A stretch of DNA of 47,572 nt. It comes from Verrucomicrobiales bacterium (GTDB lineage Bacteria > Verrucomicrobiota > Verrucomicrobiia > Verrucomicrobiales > DEV007). A program made the position numbers and the translations under genes. This document shows positions 26,457 to 35,858 of this stretch, piece after piece. Within the stretch, counting starts at the first letter, position 1; every line of letters starts with the position of its first letter. The notes under the pieces were generated by a model. That model was given only the letters and a program-made list of their open reading frames with translations, ran no database searches and was not told the origin of the DNA. The stretch covers positions 24,112-71,683 of the forward strand of contig JARGOZ010000006.1 in NCBI GenBank assembly GCA_029213025.1, written 5' to 3'.

Positions 26457-28456
26457 TGAGGCATTCCGTCGGGATCATCCGGATTCCGGATCTCTACTCT
26501 CATTCCGTCCTTCACGGCTTTATTCCCTTTTACGATCACCAGGTCACTTTCCGAAACAGATTTCTCATTATCGGTAGGAGTTATCTCGACATACCGACGG
26601 TCACCCCTGGTAACTTCCTGCCCTCTCTTCACCGGCACGATGGAAGCGAGCCCGCTACTGCTGTCCACAGTAAATATATGGTAACCACCCCGTGCATTGG
26701 AGTCTACCGATGAAGGCGGAACAAGTATAGCACCCTCCTTTACCTCGGTGAGAAACCGTACCGAAACCTGTTGACCTGGTCGAAAATGAAAGTCCCGGTT
26801 GGGAACCGTTATTTCGACATCGTAATTCCTGTTTGCAGCGGTAGGTGGAATATAGGAAACGCTGCCGTGAAACTCCACATCCGGAGCCCTCGACAACCAA
26901 ACATCCACTTCCATATCCTCGCGAATAAAAACGATATCATCTTCAGAAACGGAAACGCTCACCTTTACCTCTTTTTCATACTCGATTAACTCCATGCTGG
27001 AATTAATCGCGGTAACGGTATAGCCATCTTTGAGCTCCAAACGGTTCACGACACCGGATGATTCCGCTTCGATGAGAAGATCGTCGATCATTACGTTAAC
27101 ATCGCTTAAATCCGTTTTAACTTGCACGACTTTTTCCTCCGCTTGAACCACCGTGCGCTTTGCCTGATCCTTTTCCTCAGCGCGCAATTTGACGACAGTT
27201 TCCGCTTCGGCAAGACCGGTCAAAATTTCGTCCCATTCTCTCTGGAGAAGATCCCCGTTTCGATACAACGGCAGACTGCGGTCATGAGAACCTTTGATAA
27301 TCGCGAGATTTTTCTTCGCATTCTCCAGCACCGCATCCGCTTTCGCTACATCAGACTCTGCCTTGGCCACATCCTCCCGGGCTTGATTCAGAGCCGCTGT
27401 CGCCTGTTTCCGGGCGGATCGTAATTCCTCTGTCAATTCGAACGAAACCAGTTTATCGCCTTTATCAACCCGCTGCCCGTTTCGCACATAGACCTTTGCC
27501 ACCTTTTGACCGGGGGGAAACGGAATAATATCCTGCCTAGCAAGACGAACATTTCCGGTTTTTTGAAGTGTTACCGGTATGTCCGCCACAAGAGGTTTCT
27601 CTACTATCACAGCAGCATTCCCCATCACCCCGGCGGTCGATTTATTGGCGCCTTCACGAGCACTTTCCCCGCCCGGCCCTCCGGATTGTGACATAAACAA
27701 AAACACAGCCAAACCGGAAATGATAGCTGCAATCAAACCAAAAGAAATCGTGCTACACCCCGGCGTGGATAACGCCTTACCCGGTAGAGACCCCGCCGCA
27801 TCTGCTGAAGGCGCAGGCAGGATACTGTCTTTATTCTCTATAGAAAAGGCAAACCGGTGACTGCCTACCCGGACCACATCACCGGGACTTAATCGCTCTT
27901 TTTTGATCCGGCTATCGTTCAGAAAAGTCCCGTTGGAAGAACCCAGATCGCGAAGGAAGTAATTCGAATTCTCCCGCACGACTTCCGCATTGATCCGGCT
28001 GGACCCCGGATCGTCGATACTGATATGACAGATCGGCAGACGACCAATCAGAACCGGGTCATTGCCGAGGGGGTAAACAGTTTCCGCACTTTTTCCTGAA
28101 ATTTGCCTCAGAACTCCGGTTTCGCCCTCTGAGATACTGTCAGATCTGGATTTCGAGGCCCCTGTCGAATCGGAAAGGCGTATTTGAACCTCCCCGATCC
28201 CGATCACATCCCCCACCTTGAATTCAACCCGAGTGTCGGGAGGAACAGAAACACCGCTGATAAGAGTCCCGTTCCCGGTTCCTAAATCCTCTATATAATA
28301 CGCCCCTTTTTCCCCGGTGAGAAGCGCGTGATACCGCGAGGCTTTCGGATCGTCGATAGCAATGTCGTTGTCCGGGTGTCTGCCAATCTTCCAGTTCCCG
28401 CCGGAATGGAGAGGGAAATGTGTAGTCGACGATTTTGAGATAATCTCCAGTTCCAT
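26453..28456 (-). CDS. FHA-FHA-membrane fusion protein (RND adaptor)
   Basis: Residues 1-94 and about 117-206 are forkhead-associated domains. The first shows IGRHPDNDI, SRYH (40-43) and GNGT (61-64); the second shows IGRLPICHISID, SSRIN (152-156) and SSNGT (173-177). A single membrane helix follows (about 238-255). The rest (about 290-667) is a HlyD/AcrA-type periplasmic adaptor: barrel-sandwich halves around GQKVAKVYVRNGQRVDKGD, a long alpha-hairpin coiled coil (AREDVAKAESDVAKADAVL), and later beta-barrel and proximal domains. This topology puts the FHA domains in the cytoplasm and the adaptor in the periplasm. FHA domains read phosphothreonine, so the fusion could tie pump assembly to Ser/Thr phosphorylation. 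It starts 34 bp after the TolC-like gene and overlaps the first RND gene. Confidence 0.92.
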   Translation of the reverse strand: MELEIISKSSTTHFPLHSGGNWKIGRHPDNDIAIDDPKASRYHALLTGEKGAYYIEDLGTGNGTLISGVSVPPDTRVEFKVGDVIGIGEVQIRLSDSTGASKSRSDSISEGETGVLRQISGKSAETVYPLGNDPVLIGRLPICHISIDDPGSSRINAEVVRENSNYFLRDLGSSNGTFLNDSRIKKERLSPGDVVRVGSHRFAFSIENKDSILPAPSADAAGSLPGKALSTPGCSTISFGLIAAIISGLAVFLFMSQSGGPGGESAREGANKSTAGVMGNAAVIVEKPLVADIPVTLQKTGNVRLARQDIIPFPPGQKVAKVYVRNGQRVDKGDKLVSFELTEELRSARKQATAALNQAREDVAKAESDVAKADAVLENAKKNLAIIKGSHDRSLPLYRNGDLLQREWDEILTGLAEAETVVKLRAEEKDQAKRTVVQAEEKVVQVKTDLSDVNVMIDDLLIEAESSGVVNRLELKDGYTVTAINSSMELIEYEKEVKVSVSVSEDDIVFIREDMEVDVWLSRAPDVEFHGSVSYIPPTAANRNYDVEITVPNRDFHFRPGQQVSVRFLTEVKEGAILVPPSSVDSNARGGYHIFTVDSSSGLASIVPVKRGQEVTRGDRRYVEITPTDNEKSVSESDLVIVKGNKAVKDGMRVEIRNPDDPDGMPQ

Positions 28457-28490
28457 AGCCTCACTGAGGTCAACGATTCTCTCGTGATAG

Positions 28491-30008
28491 CTACGGATTA
28501 ACCATTCCCAACTCCCGTTCGAGATGGGCCCGGGCTTCTTTCACGTCATATTTGGCTTTGAGCACACCCACCCTGGCTTCATTATATTCGTTTTCCGCTT
28601 TTGCCACATCAGCCCTGGTTGCGTTCTTTATCAATGCCAATTTCTTTCTCAATTTTAGATTTTCTATAGCAGCCGTTTCATTTTTACCTGCTACAGTAAC
28701 ACTTTTGAGAGCTTCTTCGACTCTATTTTGCGCATCCTGAATTCTTAATTGCAAAGAAGTGCTCAATGTTGAGGCATCCGCCGCCAATTGGACCTGTTTA
28801 GCGTAGGCTTCGTTGAGACGTGCCGTAGCAGCGACCCATTGCCGTCCCACCGGCACACTGACGTAGGCACCCAACTCGTAGTTTGTGCCATCGGGCACCA
28901 GATTGGTCGTTCCGGCGCTTTCCCGGGAATTGGAATCTTCTATATGCCCACGAAGAACAACTTTGGGAAGTCGTCCGGCTTTTGCCGCCTGTTCTGCTGT
29001 CAGTGCAGCCATTTCGGCAGATTTAACCCTCTGCATCTCCGGATGACAATCCAGATTCACTACATCAGGTAACGAAGTTGGCGAAACCGTGAGACGATCA
29101 TTGACACACAGCTTATCACAACTTTTCCTGCCGATATAGAAAAGCAATTGGGCAGTAGCAAGCTCATATCCGTTTTGCGCTTTGAACAATTCCTGCTCAG
29201 CCCCGGCAACCCCGGCTTCCACAAATAACAAATCTACAGTTCGTGCTTCTTTCGCATCGACCCGGTCTTCGATAGAGATTTTCTCCCGGCGCTTCGCATC
29301 CAGCGCCCGCTTTCTCAGATCTACCACCTCTTTGAAAAAGACAAGCCGCCAATAGGATTCGGTGACGTGATATATGGTTTCCAACTCCTTGACCCGCGCA
29401 CTCCAATAGTGCGATTTGGCCTGGTGTTTCTCCATTTCGATCTTGCCGCGGTTTTCCCCCCAGTCGAGCAGAGGTTGCTCCGCCGTGAGACCAAGCGCAT
29501 TTCTTTCGCTGCGGTCATATTGTTGATTCCGAATGCCGAATGTCGACGGGGGCTGGGAATCGCGGGTTCCATACACGGCCAGTAGTGGAAAAGCATCCTT
29601 CCGGGTGAAATCACTTTTCGCCAGTTGAATAATTTCGTTCTGCCGTGCCGACTTCAGATCCGGATTATTCGCCAGTGCTTCCCCGATCAACGCGGGCAGG
29701 GAATCGTCTCTTGATACTGCGGTGCGGTGCGACTTTGGTAGAACAGGCACAGGCGTCGCAACCAGCTTGCGAGGCTCGTAAACCTGTCTCGCGGGCTGCT
29801 TTTTGGCCCGACGAAAAAAACCGGGCCGCTTCAGGAGTTTAACCGGCCTGGCCTCGACTTCTACAGGAGTCGCCACGATGGCCTCATCCGAAAGCAATTC
29901 ACCGGACAATAGAAAACCCAGGGAGACAAAAACGGCAATTTGCCATTTCCGCGCCTCTCTGACCGGATTTCGAATGCGCTCAAGTCGCTCTGGTTCCCGT
30001 TGTTTCAT
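28491..30008 (-). CDS. TolC-family outer-membrane efflux protein
   Basis: The 505-residue product has an N-terminal hydrophobic export segment (about residues 23-41, WQIAVFVSLGFLLSGE). It then has the two long helical repeats of outer-membrane efflux proteins (LPALIGEALANNPDLKSARQ; later LRIQDAQNRVEEALKSV and KAENEYNEARVGVLKAKYD). It would form the outer-membrane channel for the RND system encoded downstream. The N-terminus is unusual in carrying about 20 charged residues before the hydrophobic segment and a Pro/Arg-rich linker afterwards. The frame extends to a TTG at 30047, but the ATG at 30008 has a GGGGATGG-like site upstream and is preferred. It is the first gene of the operon, divergent from the DUF2339 gene. 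Confidence 0.88.
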   Translation of the reverse strand: MKQREPERLERIRNPVREARKWQIAVFVSLGFLLSGELLSDEAIVATPVEVEARPVKLLKRPGFFRRAKKQPARQVYEPRKLVATPVPVLPKSHRTAVSRDDSLPALIGEALANNPDLKSARQNEIIQLAKSDFTRKDAFPLLAVYGTRDSQPPSTFGIRNQQYDRSERNALGLTAEQPLLDWGENRGKIEMEKHQAKSHYWSARVKELETIYHVTESYWRLVFFKEVVDLRKRALDAKRREKISIEDRVDAKEARTVDLLFVEAGVAGAEQELFKAQNGYELATAQLLFYIGRKSCDKLCVNDRLTVSPTSLPDVVNLDCHPEMQRVKSAEMAALTAEQAAKAGRLPKVVLRGHIEDSNSRESAGTTNLVPDGTNYELGAYVSVPVGRQWVAATARLNEAYAKQVQLAADASTLSTSLQLRIQDAQNRVEEALKSVTVAGKNETAAIENLKLRKKLALIKNATRADVAKAENEYNEARVGVLKAKYDVKEARAHLERELGMVNP

Positions 30009-30200
30009 GGACAGCCATCCCCAGGCAAAACTTTGGAAAGGGAACAACGAAAGTCAAATGATCTTAATATTTAAGAAAAATTAATTATTTGAGAATATGG
30101 CCGGAACAATCATCAACAGAAACGATGTTTGAAATAAAATAATCGATTCGTCACGGGGTTCATTGTTGCGGAAGTTGCTCAGAACCTTGTTTTTACTGTT

Positions 30201-32540
30201 ATGACCGGACCTTTATTTGGAATCATCTTACTTCTTCTCATTCTCCTTTTCTCCGAACTGCGTCAATCCCGCCGCGAAGTCTCACGATTTCGATCCGAAA
30301 CAAATCGGTACCTGCTTTCCCTGCAAAAGATCGTCCCCGGGGAACCGGAAACGGATACGGTTCCCCCCGCAGAGGCTCCGACCTGTGACCCGCCACCGCT
30401 TCCCGACCGAATTGCAGAACCGGAGCCGATTTCGGACGTGCCTACGGCTTCGCAGAAGGCGCAGCGGCAACCGAATCCTTTCGAGAGTTCGGTGAAAAAG
30501 ATAATGATGCGAATCTGGAACTGGATTGTCGTCGGGGAAGAACATCGCCCCGAAGGCGTTACTATGGAATTCGCCGTCGCCACCACCTGGCTTCTTCGTA
30601 TCGGTCTTGTCATCCTGGTCCTCGGTATCGTATTCTTTCTTCAGTATAGCGGTGCGGATCACATCACAGGACCTACCATGCGGGTAGCTGTTGGAATTGT
30701 GGCCGGAATATTTCTACTCATCGCAGGCCTCGGGCTCCACAGGGGAAAATATCAATTGATGGGCCACGGGTTTTGCGGCGGTGGCATAGCGGTTCTCTAC
30801 ACCAGCTTTCTTGTCAGTCACTCCCTCGCCGGAATTCCGGCTCTGGCAGCTTTTGCGTTGATGGCAATGGTTACGGTTACAGCCGGGATTCTTGCCGTGC
30901 GGCTCAATTCTCTACTTGTCGCATTTTTCGGTCTGATCGGTGGCTACGCAACACCCGTCCTGCTCGGTCCCGATGCCGGATCGACTACGATATTGTTCAG
31001 CTACCTCATTCTGCTTGGACTGGGCGTTTTCTGGATTGCTTCGAAAAAGGACTGGCGAATTCTCTACTACTCTGCCTTTTTAGCCACATACACTTTGTTC
31101 GCGATACACATGGTAGGATTTCTTCCTGTTCATTTCGCGAGCTACATGCCGTTTCTGGTTGGTTTCTTTATTCTGTTTTCCACAGTCACTTTTATCCATC
31201 AGGTATTGATTCGGGAAAAATCGAGCCTCCTGGAAATTTTGTTCCTGTTCCTTAATGCCGCTGTTTTCTTCGGATTCGCCCGGCAATTGATGACTCAAAC
31301 ATTCGAAAAAGAAGCCCTCGCGATCGTGACGCTGTCTCTGGCTGCGTTTTATATCATCCACATCTATACCTTTTTGCAGCGGGAATTGTTGGATCGCCCT
31401 CTGCTCCTCAGTTTCATTGGACTTGCCACTGTTTTCGTGGCGATCACCATCCCGGTTCTGCTCACCGAAGGCTGGATTACCGTAAGCTGGGCAGTGCAGG
31501 GATTTGTGATGCTTTGGATCGCGTCAAAGTTGAACAGCGAGTTCCTGAAACTGCTCGCCTATGCGCTTTACACGATCGTGATTGGCAGGCTGCTTTTTCT
31601 GGAAACAGGCAATCAATTCTTCGAGATTCAACCGGAGGTATCAATCCCGGCCTTTCTCGAGCGTCTCAGTCTCTTCGGCCTCCCGGTCCTGTCGCTGTTT
31701 GCAGCGCATCGACTCTTACAGATTCCAGGCCGGTCAGTTGACGGCATTGCCGTGAGCCGGAAAAATGATATATCGGCCAATATCCCTGCCCGAACCGGAT
31801 CTGTGATTATGTTCTGGAGTTGCGTCGCAGTCGCCTTTCTCTACTTGAATTTCGAACTGCACTACAGCATGGGACATCTGCGCGAAAGCCTGGCTCTACC
31901 GTCCCTCACCCTGCTGTGGATCGGGCTCGCCACTGTAGCGTTTTTTAATTGGCGCAGCACCGGTTCGTCCTGGGTTTTCGGTCTGTTTTCCGTCGTCTCC
32001 GGGCTGATTCTGATAAAAACCCTCGGTTTCGACCGCCTCGCCTTTGCCAACCGGGGTATCCTGTTCGAAACCTCGTTCGGAACAGGTTTTGCGCCCCGTT
32101 TTATTGATTTCGCCGGTGTGCTGATATTCTTTTCGGTATTGTGGCAATTCTTCGGAAAAACCACGGCTACCCGGACGCCGCGACTTGTTTTTGGCTATAC
32201 AAGTATCGCCCTCGCATTTCTCTACACCACTTTGGAGCTTCTAATCTATTCAAAAGAATTTTGGCCTCAGTTTGTCAACGGCAGTCTGTCGATCTACTGG
32301 GCTCTTTTCGGACTGGCATTACTGCTTTCCGGTCTGTTGAAAAAGTTTCACGTGCTGCGCGCGCTCGGACTCATTTTACTTTCGATTGTCGTCGGAAAAG
32401 TTTTCTTCTACGATCTGAATGATTTTGAACCTGTCTACCGGGTTCTGGCCTTTATTGCACTGGGAATCATCGTTTTAGTAGGATCCTTCCTGTATCTGCG
32501 ATTCCAGTCGAACTTCAAAATGGCAGTAGCCAACAGCTAA
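30201..32540 (+). CDS. DUF2339-family polytopic membrane protein
   Basis: The 779-residue product has one N-terminal membrane helix, a proline-rich cytoplasmic linker (about residues 50-95) and then about 20 closely packed hydrophobic helices. ATTWLLRIGLVILVLGIVFF and the segment LGLHRGKYQLMGHGFCGGGI match the DUF2339 pattern. The family's function is unknown; its members sit in the inner membrane and commonly pair with DUF3999 proteins, as here. The DUF3999 gene begins six bases after its stop codon. The start ATG at 30201 lacks a clear ribosome-binding site. Confidence 0.85.
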   Translation: MTGPLFGIILLLLILLFSELRQSRREVSRFRSETNRYLLSLQKIVPGEPETDTVPPAEAPTCDPPPLPDRIAEPEPISDVPTASQKAQRQPNPFESSVKKIMMRIWNWIVVGEEHRPEGVTMEFAVATTWLLRIGLVILVLGIVFFLQYSGADHITGPTMRVAVGIVAGIFLLIAGLGLHRGKYQLMGHGFCGGGIAVLYTSFLVSHSLAGIPALAAFALMAMVTVTAGILAVRLNSLLVAFFGLIGGYATPVLLGPDAGSTTILFSYLILLGLGVFWIASKKDWRILYYSAFLATYTLFAIHMVGFLPVHFASYMPFLVGFFILFSTVTFIHQVLIREKSSLLEILFLFLNAAVFFGFARQLMTQTFEKEALAIVTLSLAAFYIIHIYTFLQRELLDRPLLLSFIGLATVFVAITIPVLLTEGWITVSWAVQGFVMLWIASKLNSEFLKLLAYALYTIVIGRLLFLETGNQFFEIQPEVSIPAFLERLSLFGLPVLSLFAAHRLLQIPGRSVDGIAVSRKNDISANIPARTGSVIMFWSCVAVAFLYLNFELHYSMGHLRESLALPSLTLLWIGLATVAFFNWRSTGSSWVFGLFSVVSGLILIKTLGFDRLAFANRGILFETSFGTGFAPRFIDFAGVLIFFSVLWQFFGKTTATRTPRLVFGYTSIALAFLYTTLELLIYSKEFWPQFVNGSLSIYWALFGLALLLSGLLKKFHVLRALGLILLSIVVGKVFFYDLNDFEPVYRVLAFIALGIIVLVGSFLYLRFQSNFKMAVANS

Positions 32541-32546
32541 AACCTC

Positions 32547-33890
32547 ATGACCTGGAATATACGATACATAATTGGAGTTCTTCTGGTGGCATATACAACC
32601 GGGATGGCAGCCGAATTCGCACGGACCCGGAATATTACTATAGAAACCCGCAAGGAGACACTCGCCGCCCTAGTGCTCGACAGGGAATGCTTTCCGGCCG
32701 GGCATTTGCACATCTATCGGGACGGAGGACAGAGCGCCCCTCTCCTGATTCGTAAAACCCCTGAAACCCGGGAAGTGGATTTCAGCACTGCGATAGACCA
32801 CGAAACCCTGTCGCTACGACAAAGAGATAACGAGATTTCCCTGGTTTGCCAAATCACAGAGAAAAGCCCGTATCCGAATAAGGTAATGATCCATACTCCG
32901 CTTCACGATTTTGAACGGCAAATCCAAGTGGAATCCAGCAAAGACGGAATAATATGGTCTTTGTTGGTCGATGACCAGATCATTTTTGATTACAGACAAA
33001 TAGCCGATTTCCGACGCACCGAAATCACGCTTCCGGAAAATCAGGATCGCTATTTCCTGATAAGAATCGATTCGGCGGTAGAGACTATAGAAACTCCGTT
33101 CCAAAAAATTTCAAAATCGTCTCAGAATGCGAGCAGGCAGATGACTGAAATCCATCGCAACATCAGACTACGCCCGTTCCGAATCAACGGAATCTCCTTT
33201 TCCCGGACATCGACGAAATCAATCCGAAATGGAAGCAAAATGCAGGAGTACGAGGTGTCTGATTTTGTAGTTCAGAAAGTTGATGAGGAAAGAGAATTCG
33301 CCGTGGAATGGGAAGGCAGTGATATCCCGGTCACATCTATCAGGATCGAAACTCTTGAGAAGAATTTTTATCGAAGCGTGGTGTTATCGTCCAGAAACTC
33401 TGTAGATGAAAACTGGGTTCAACTACACAAAGACTGGATTTCGAACTTCCAGTTAAACGGATTCGTCGAAAACGATCCGGAAATTTCTCTACCCCGGGAA
33501 ACCCGATCGAAACTCTATCGGCTGGAAATAGCGGATCAGGATATTCGACCGATCGAAATCGGGAAAATCATCCTGGTTGGCCCGCAATACGAAGCCATAT
33601 GGCTGGCACAGGAAAATACCGACTACACGGCCGGTTTCACTGACAGCCCGGGAGACATAACCGACCGGAAAGCCATAGAGGTGCTGCGCGCGCAGGATCT
33701 TCCGGTGACCCGCGCGGAATGGGCTTCCCCGCTTCTGGAAAATCCGGACTTCGAGACCGATCCGCGGAATGTTTCTCTCAACGATCCCCGTATTCTGTGG
33801 AGTTCTGTAGCATTTGCCGTGGTCACTTTGTTCGGACTGCTACTTTGGGCGGTAAAAAAGATTGAAAAACTACCGGACGAATCCACTTAG
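32547..33890 (+). CDS. DUF3999-family exported membrane-anchored protein
   Basis: The 447-residue product has a signal peptide (IRYIIGVLLVAYTTGMAAEF), a long periplasmic region that looks all-beta and discoidin-like, and a single C-terminal membrane helix (WSSVAFAVVTLFGLLLWAV) with a short basic cytoplasmic tail. Both this layout and its position directly behind a DUF2339 gene are typical of DUF3999 proteins. The pair probably forms an envelope complex, possibly involved in binding or exporting envelope material; that is inference. Spacing of six bases to the upstream gene indicates one operon. Confidence 0.75.
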   Translation: MTWNIRYIIGVLLVAYTTGMAAEFARTRNITIETRKETLAALVLDRECFPAGHLHIYRDGGQSAPLLIRKTPETREVDFSTAIDHETLSLRQRDNEISLVCQITEKSPYPNKVMIHTPLHDFERQIQVESSKDGIIWSLLVDDQIIFDYRQIADFRRTEITLPENQDRYFLIRIDSAVETIETPFQKISKSSQNASRQMTEIHRNIRLRPFRINGISFSRTSTKSIRNGSKMQEYEVSDFVVQKVDEEREFAVEWEGSDIPVTSIRIETLEKNFYRSVVLSSRNSVDENWVQLHKDWISNFQLNGFVENDPEISLPRETRSKLYRLEIADQDIRPIEIGKIILVGPQYEAIWLAQENTDYTAGFTDSPGDITDRKAIEVLRAQDLPVTRAEWASPLLENPDFETDPRNVSLNDPRILWSSVAFAVVTLFGLLLWAVKKIEKLPDEST

Positions 33891-33910
33891 TCGGAGTCGT
33901 ATGTTTTTCT

Positions 33911-34318
33911 ATGAACAGTGATCCGAAATCTGTAAAAGTCGCCTGGTCGGTGTGGGGATGTTTTATCGTCTTTTACCTGGCGATGAATTATTATTTTGTG
34001 AGCTCGGAAACTCAACCCGTCGAAAAGGTTATCTCCGGCTTCGGCATCGCCATGCCTATCATCTCAAATTTGGCGTGGTGGGCGGTCGGATTTCGCCTGC
34101 GCCACCGGATCAATCACTGGTGGGCGTTTGGATTTTTGACCGCTGTTATCGCCGGAATCGCCGGGTTTATGACACTTTGGACGATCGCGAAATCGAATCA
34201 GCCTGCTCAGGCATCGAGCGCCTCGGCGCAGCGAATTCCGTCGAGCGCGGCGCTAACGATCCCCCCGGCAAAGCCGGCGCCTTCTCCGCAGGGAATCAAA
34301 TTCGAGATCTGCGGATGA
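33911..34318 (+). CDS. Small membrane protein, third gene of the DUF2339 operon
   Basis: The 135-residue protein has three hydrophobic segments (about residues 11-31, 41-60 and 70-93) and then a Ser/Ala/Pro-rich tail. It starts 20 bp after the DUF3999 gene and is probably co-transcribed. Its last 37 codons run antisense to the conserved C-terminus of the convergent flavoprotein gene, a 112-bp overlap. The tail has no recognisable domain, so the original stop codon may have been lost. No family is recognised. Confidence 0.6.
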   Translation: MNSDPKSVKVAWSVWGCFIVFYLAMNYYFVSSETQPVEKVISGFGIAMPIISNLAWWAVGFRLRHRINHWWAFGFLTAVIAGIAGFMTLWTIAKSNQPAQASSASAQRIPSSAALTIPPAKPAPSPQGIKFEICG

Positions 34319-35787
34319 CGGAGAGTATCAGAATTTCGCGGAATCCGCACCGGGGAGCTGGTTCGTGATTCGACCCCGATGAGAGCGGATTCTTCGGTGA
34401 TGTAACCGCGCATTTTTCTCCCGAATTCCTGCAAGCCTTCGGACAACCGATCGACGATACCGGACTCGAAAAGATGATCAATCCGACCGGGCGCAATACC
34501 CCGGTGATAGCTGGTTTCAGGTAGAGAGGAGCTGTCTCTTCGTTGCAAAAAATCGATGACGCGTTGGGCGGGCGCCACCTGGGGCGGTCTTTCCGAAGCG
34601 TCGCCGTGGAAGGCTTTTTCCAAATCCTCCTGGTAGTAGATGCCGCCGAGAGCGCCGTGCTTTTCGGTATAGGCAGCCAAATCTTCGGGCTCGACGGTGA
34701 CAACCATACCACTGTTGGCAAAAGGCGAGTTTCGCTTCGAAAGACTCATCCCGTTTACCACGAGAAGGCCTGGCTCGGTGGAGGCGGGCACGATAAAACC
34801 GCCGGGGCACATACAAAAAGAATGAACTCCCCTGCCCCGTATTTTTGTAGCCAGGCGATAGCTTGCGGCAGGCAGATGACGGGGCCGCTCAGTTTCGATC
34901 GGATAATGGTATTGCAGTGAATCGATCAGCGGTTGGCGGTGCTCGATCCTGACTCCGACGGCAAAAGGTTTCGGCTCTAACAAAATGCCGTTTTCGTGAA
35001 GCAAGCGGTAGATATCCCGCGCGGAGTGACCGGTCGCCAATATAACGGCATCACCTTCGAGTTCTTCTTCTCCATTGATAATAAGCGAGCGAATGATGCC
35101 GTTTTCTATACTGCAACCGGTGACTTTGGATTGAAAACGAACTTCGCCTCCGCAGGCGATGATGCTTTGCCGGATGGATTTTACCACATTGGGCAGCAGG
35201 TTTGAACCAATGTGGGGATGCGCATCGATCAGAATTCGCCGGGGCGCACCGTGGGCGACGAGTGTATCGTAAACATCGCTGACAGCGCCGCGTTTGGTAG
35301 CCCGGGTGTAGAGTTTCCCGTCGGAAAAAGTGCCGGCTCCGCCTTCGCCAAAGCAGTAGTTGGAATCGGGATCGACGATGCCGTTTTTCATGATCGGTCC
35401 CAAATCAAAGCGACGGGCCGAGGCGTCTTTGCCCCGTTCGAGAATGATCGGCTTCCAACCCTGTTTGAGGCATTGCAGGGCGGCAAACATTCCGGCGGGA
35501 CCACAGCCGACGATTAACGCTCGCTTCGCACCGGGTTTTACGTGCGGATATTCAGCCACGAGTGGCGGATCGGGCGGGAGTTTTTCATCGATCCCCGCTT
35601 CGATGCGAAGCTGGACTTTGATCTGCCGCTTCCGGGCGTCGATGGAATGTTTGCGTAACCGCAGTTCTTTGATCCGACTTTTGGGAATGTCGAGCTTGCG
35701 GGCAACAGCGCGCAGTTGGGCTGATTCGTCTTCGGACCGCTCAAGAGGGAGGATCACGTCGACAGTTGTCGGGCCGGAAGGGATCAT
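34207..35787 (-). CDS. FAD-dependent dehydrogenase of the COG2509 type
   Basis: The 526-residue flavoprotein has an N-terminal helical/beta domain of about 85 residues (RKLDIPKSRIKELRLRKHS) followed by a Rossmann FAD-binding motif (ALIVGCGPAGMFAAL, about residues 89-103). It then has the family hallmark CFGEGGAGTFSDGKLYTR and a C-terminal flavin-contact segment CGEGAGFAGGIVSAALDG. COG2509 enzymes are uncharacterised NAD(FAD)-utilising dehydrogenases. The gene follows thiG in the same direction, the gap being filled by repeat cluster D. Its 3' end overlaps the convergent small membrane protein gene. The ATG at 35787 is supported by the N-terminal domain. Confidence 0.88.
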   Translation of the reverse strand: MIPSGPTTVDVILPLERSEDESAQLRAVARKLDIPKSRIKELRLRKHSIDARKRQIKVQLRIEAGIDEKLPPDPPLVAEYPHVKPGAKRALIVGCGPAGMFAALQCLKQGWKPIILERGKDASARRFDLGPIMKNGIVDPDSNYCFGEGGAGTFSDGKLYTRATKRGAVSDVYDTLVAHGAPRRILIDAHPHIGSNLLPNVVKSIRQSIIACGGEVRFQSKVTGCSIENGIIRSLIINGEEELEGDAVILATGHSARDIYRLLHENGILLEPKPFAVGVRIEHRQPLIDSLQYHYPIETERPRHLPAASYRLATKIRGRGVHSFCMCPGGFIVPASTEPGLLVVNGMSLSKRNSPFANSGMVVTVEPEDLAAYTEKHGALGGIYYQEDLEKAFHGDASERPPQVAPAQRVIDFLQRRDSSSLPETSYHRGIAPGRIDHLFESGIVDRLSEGLQEFGRKMRGYITEESALIGVESRTSSPVRIPRNSDTLRHPQISNLIPCGEGAGFAGGIVSAALDGIRCAEALDA

Positions 35788-35792
35788 TTTTT

Positions 35793-35858
35793 CCGGACCA
35801 AACAGGGTACAGTCGTGGACCTAACAGGGTACAGTCCGGGACCTAACAGGGTGCAATC
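35793..35858 (-). repeat. 22-bp tandem repeat cluster D (three units)
   Basis: Read on the minus strand, units begin at 35858, 35836 and 35814, each 22 bp, with cores GATTGCACCCTGTTAGGTC, GACTGTACCCTGTTAGGTC and GACTGTACCCTGTTTGGTC. The first unit begins inside the thiG stop codon (TGA at 35859-35857), and the last ends five bases before the ATG of the next gene, so the cluster fills the whole gap. Confidence 0.9.
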
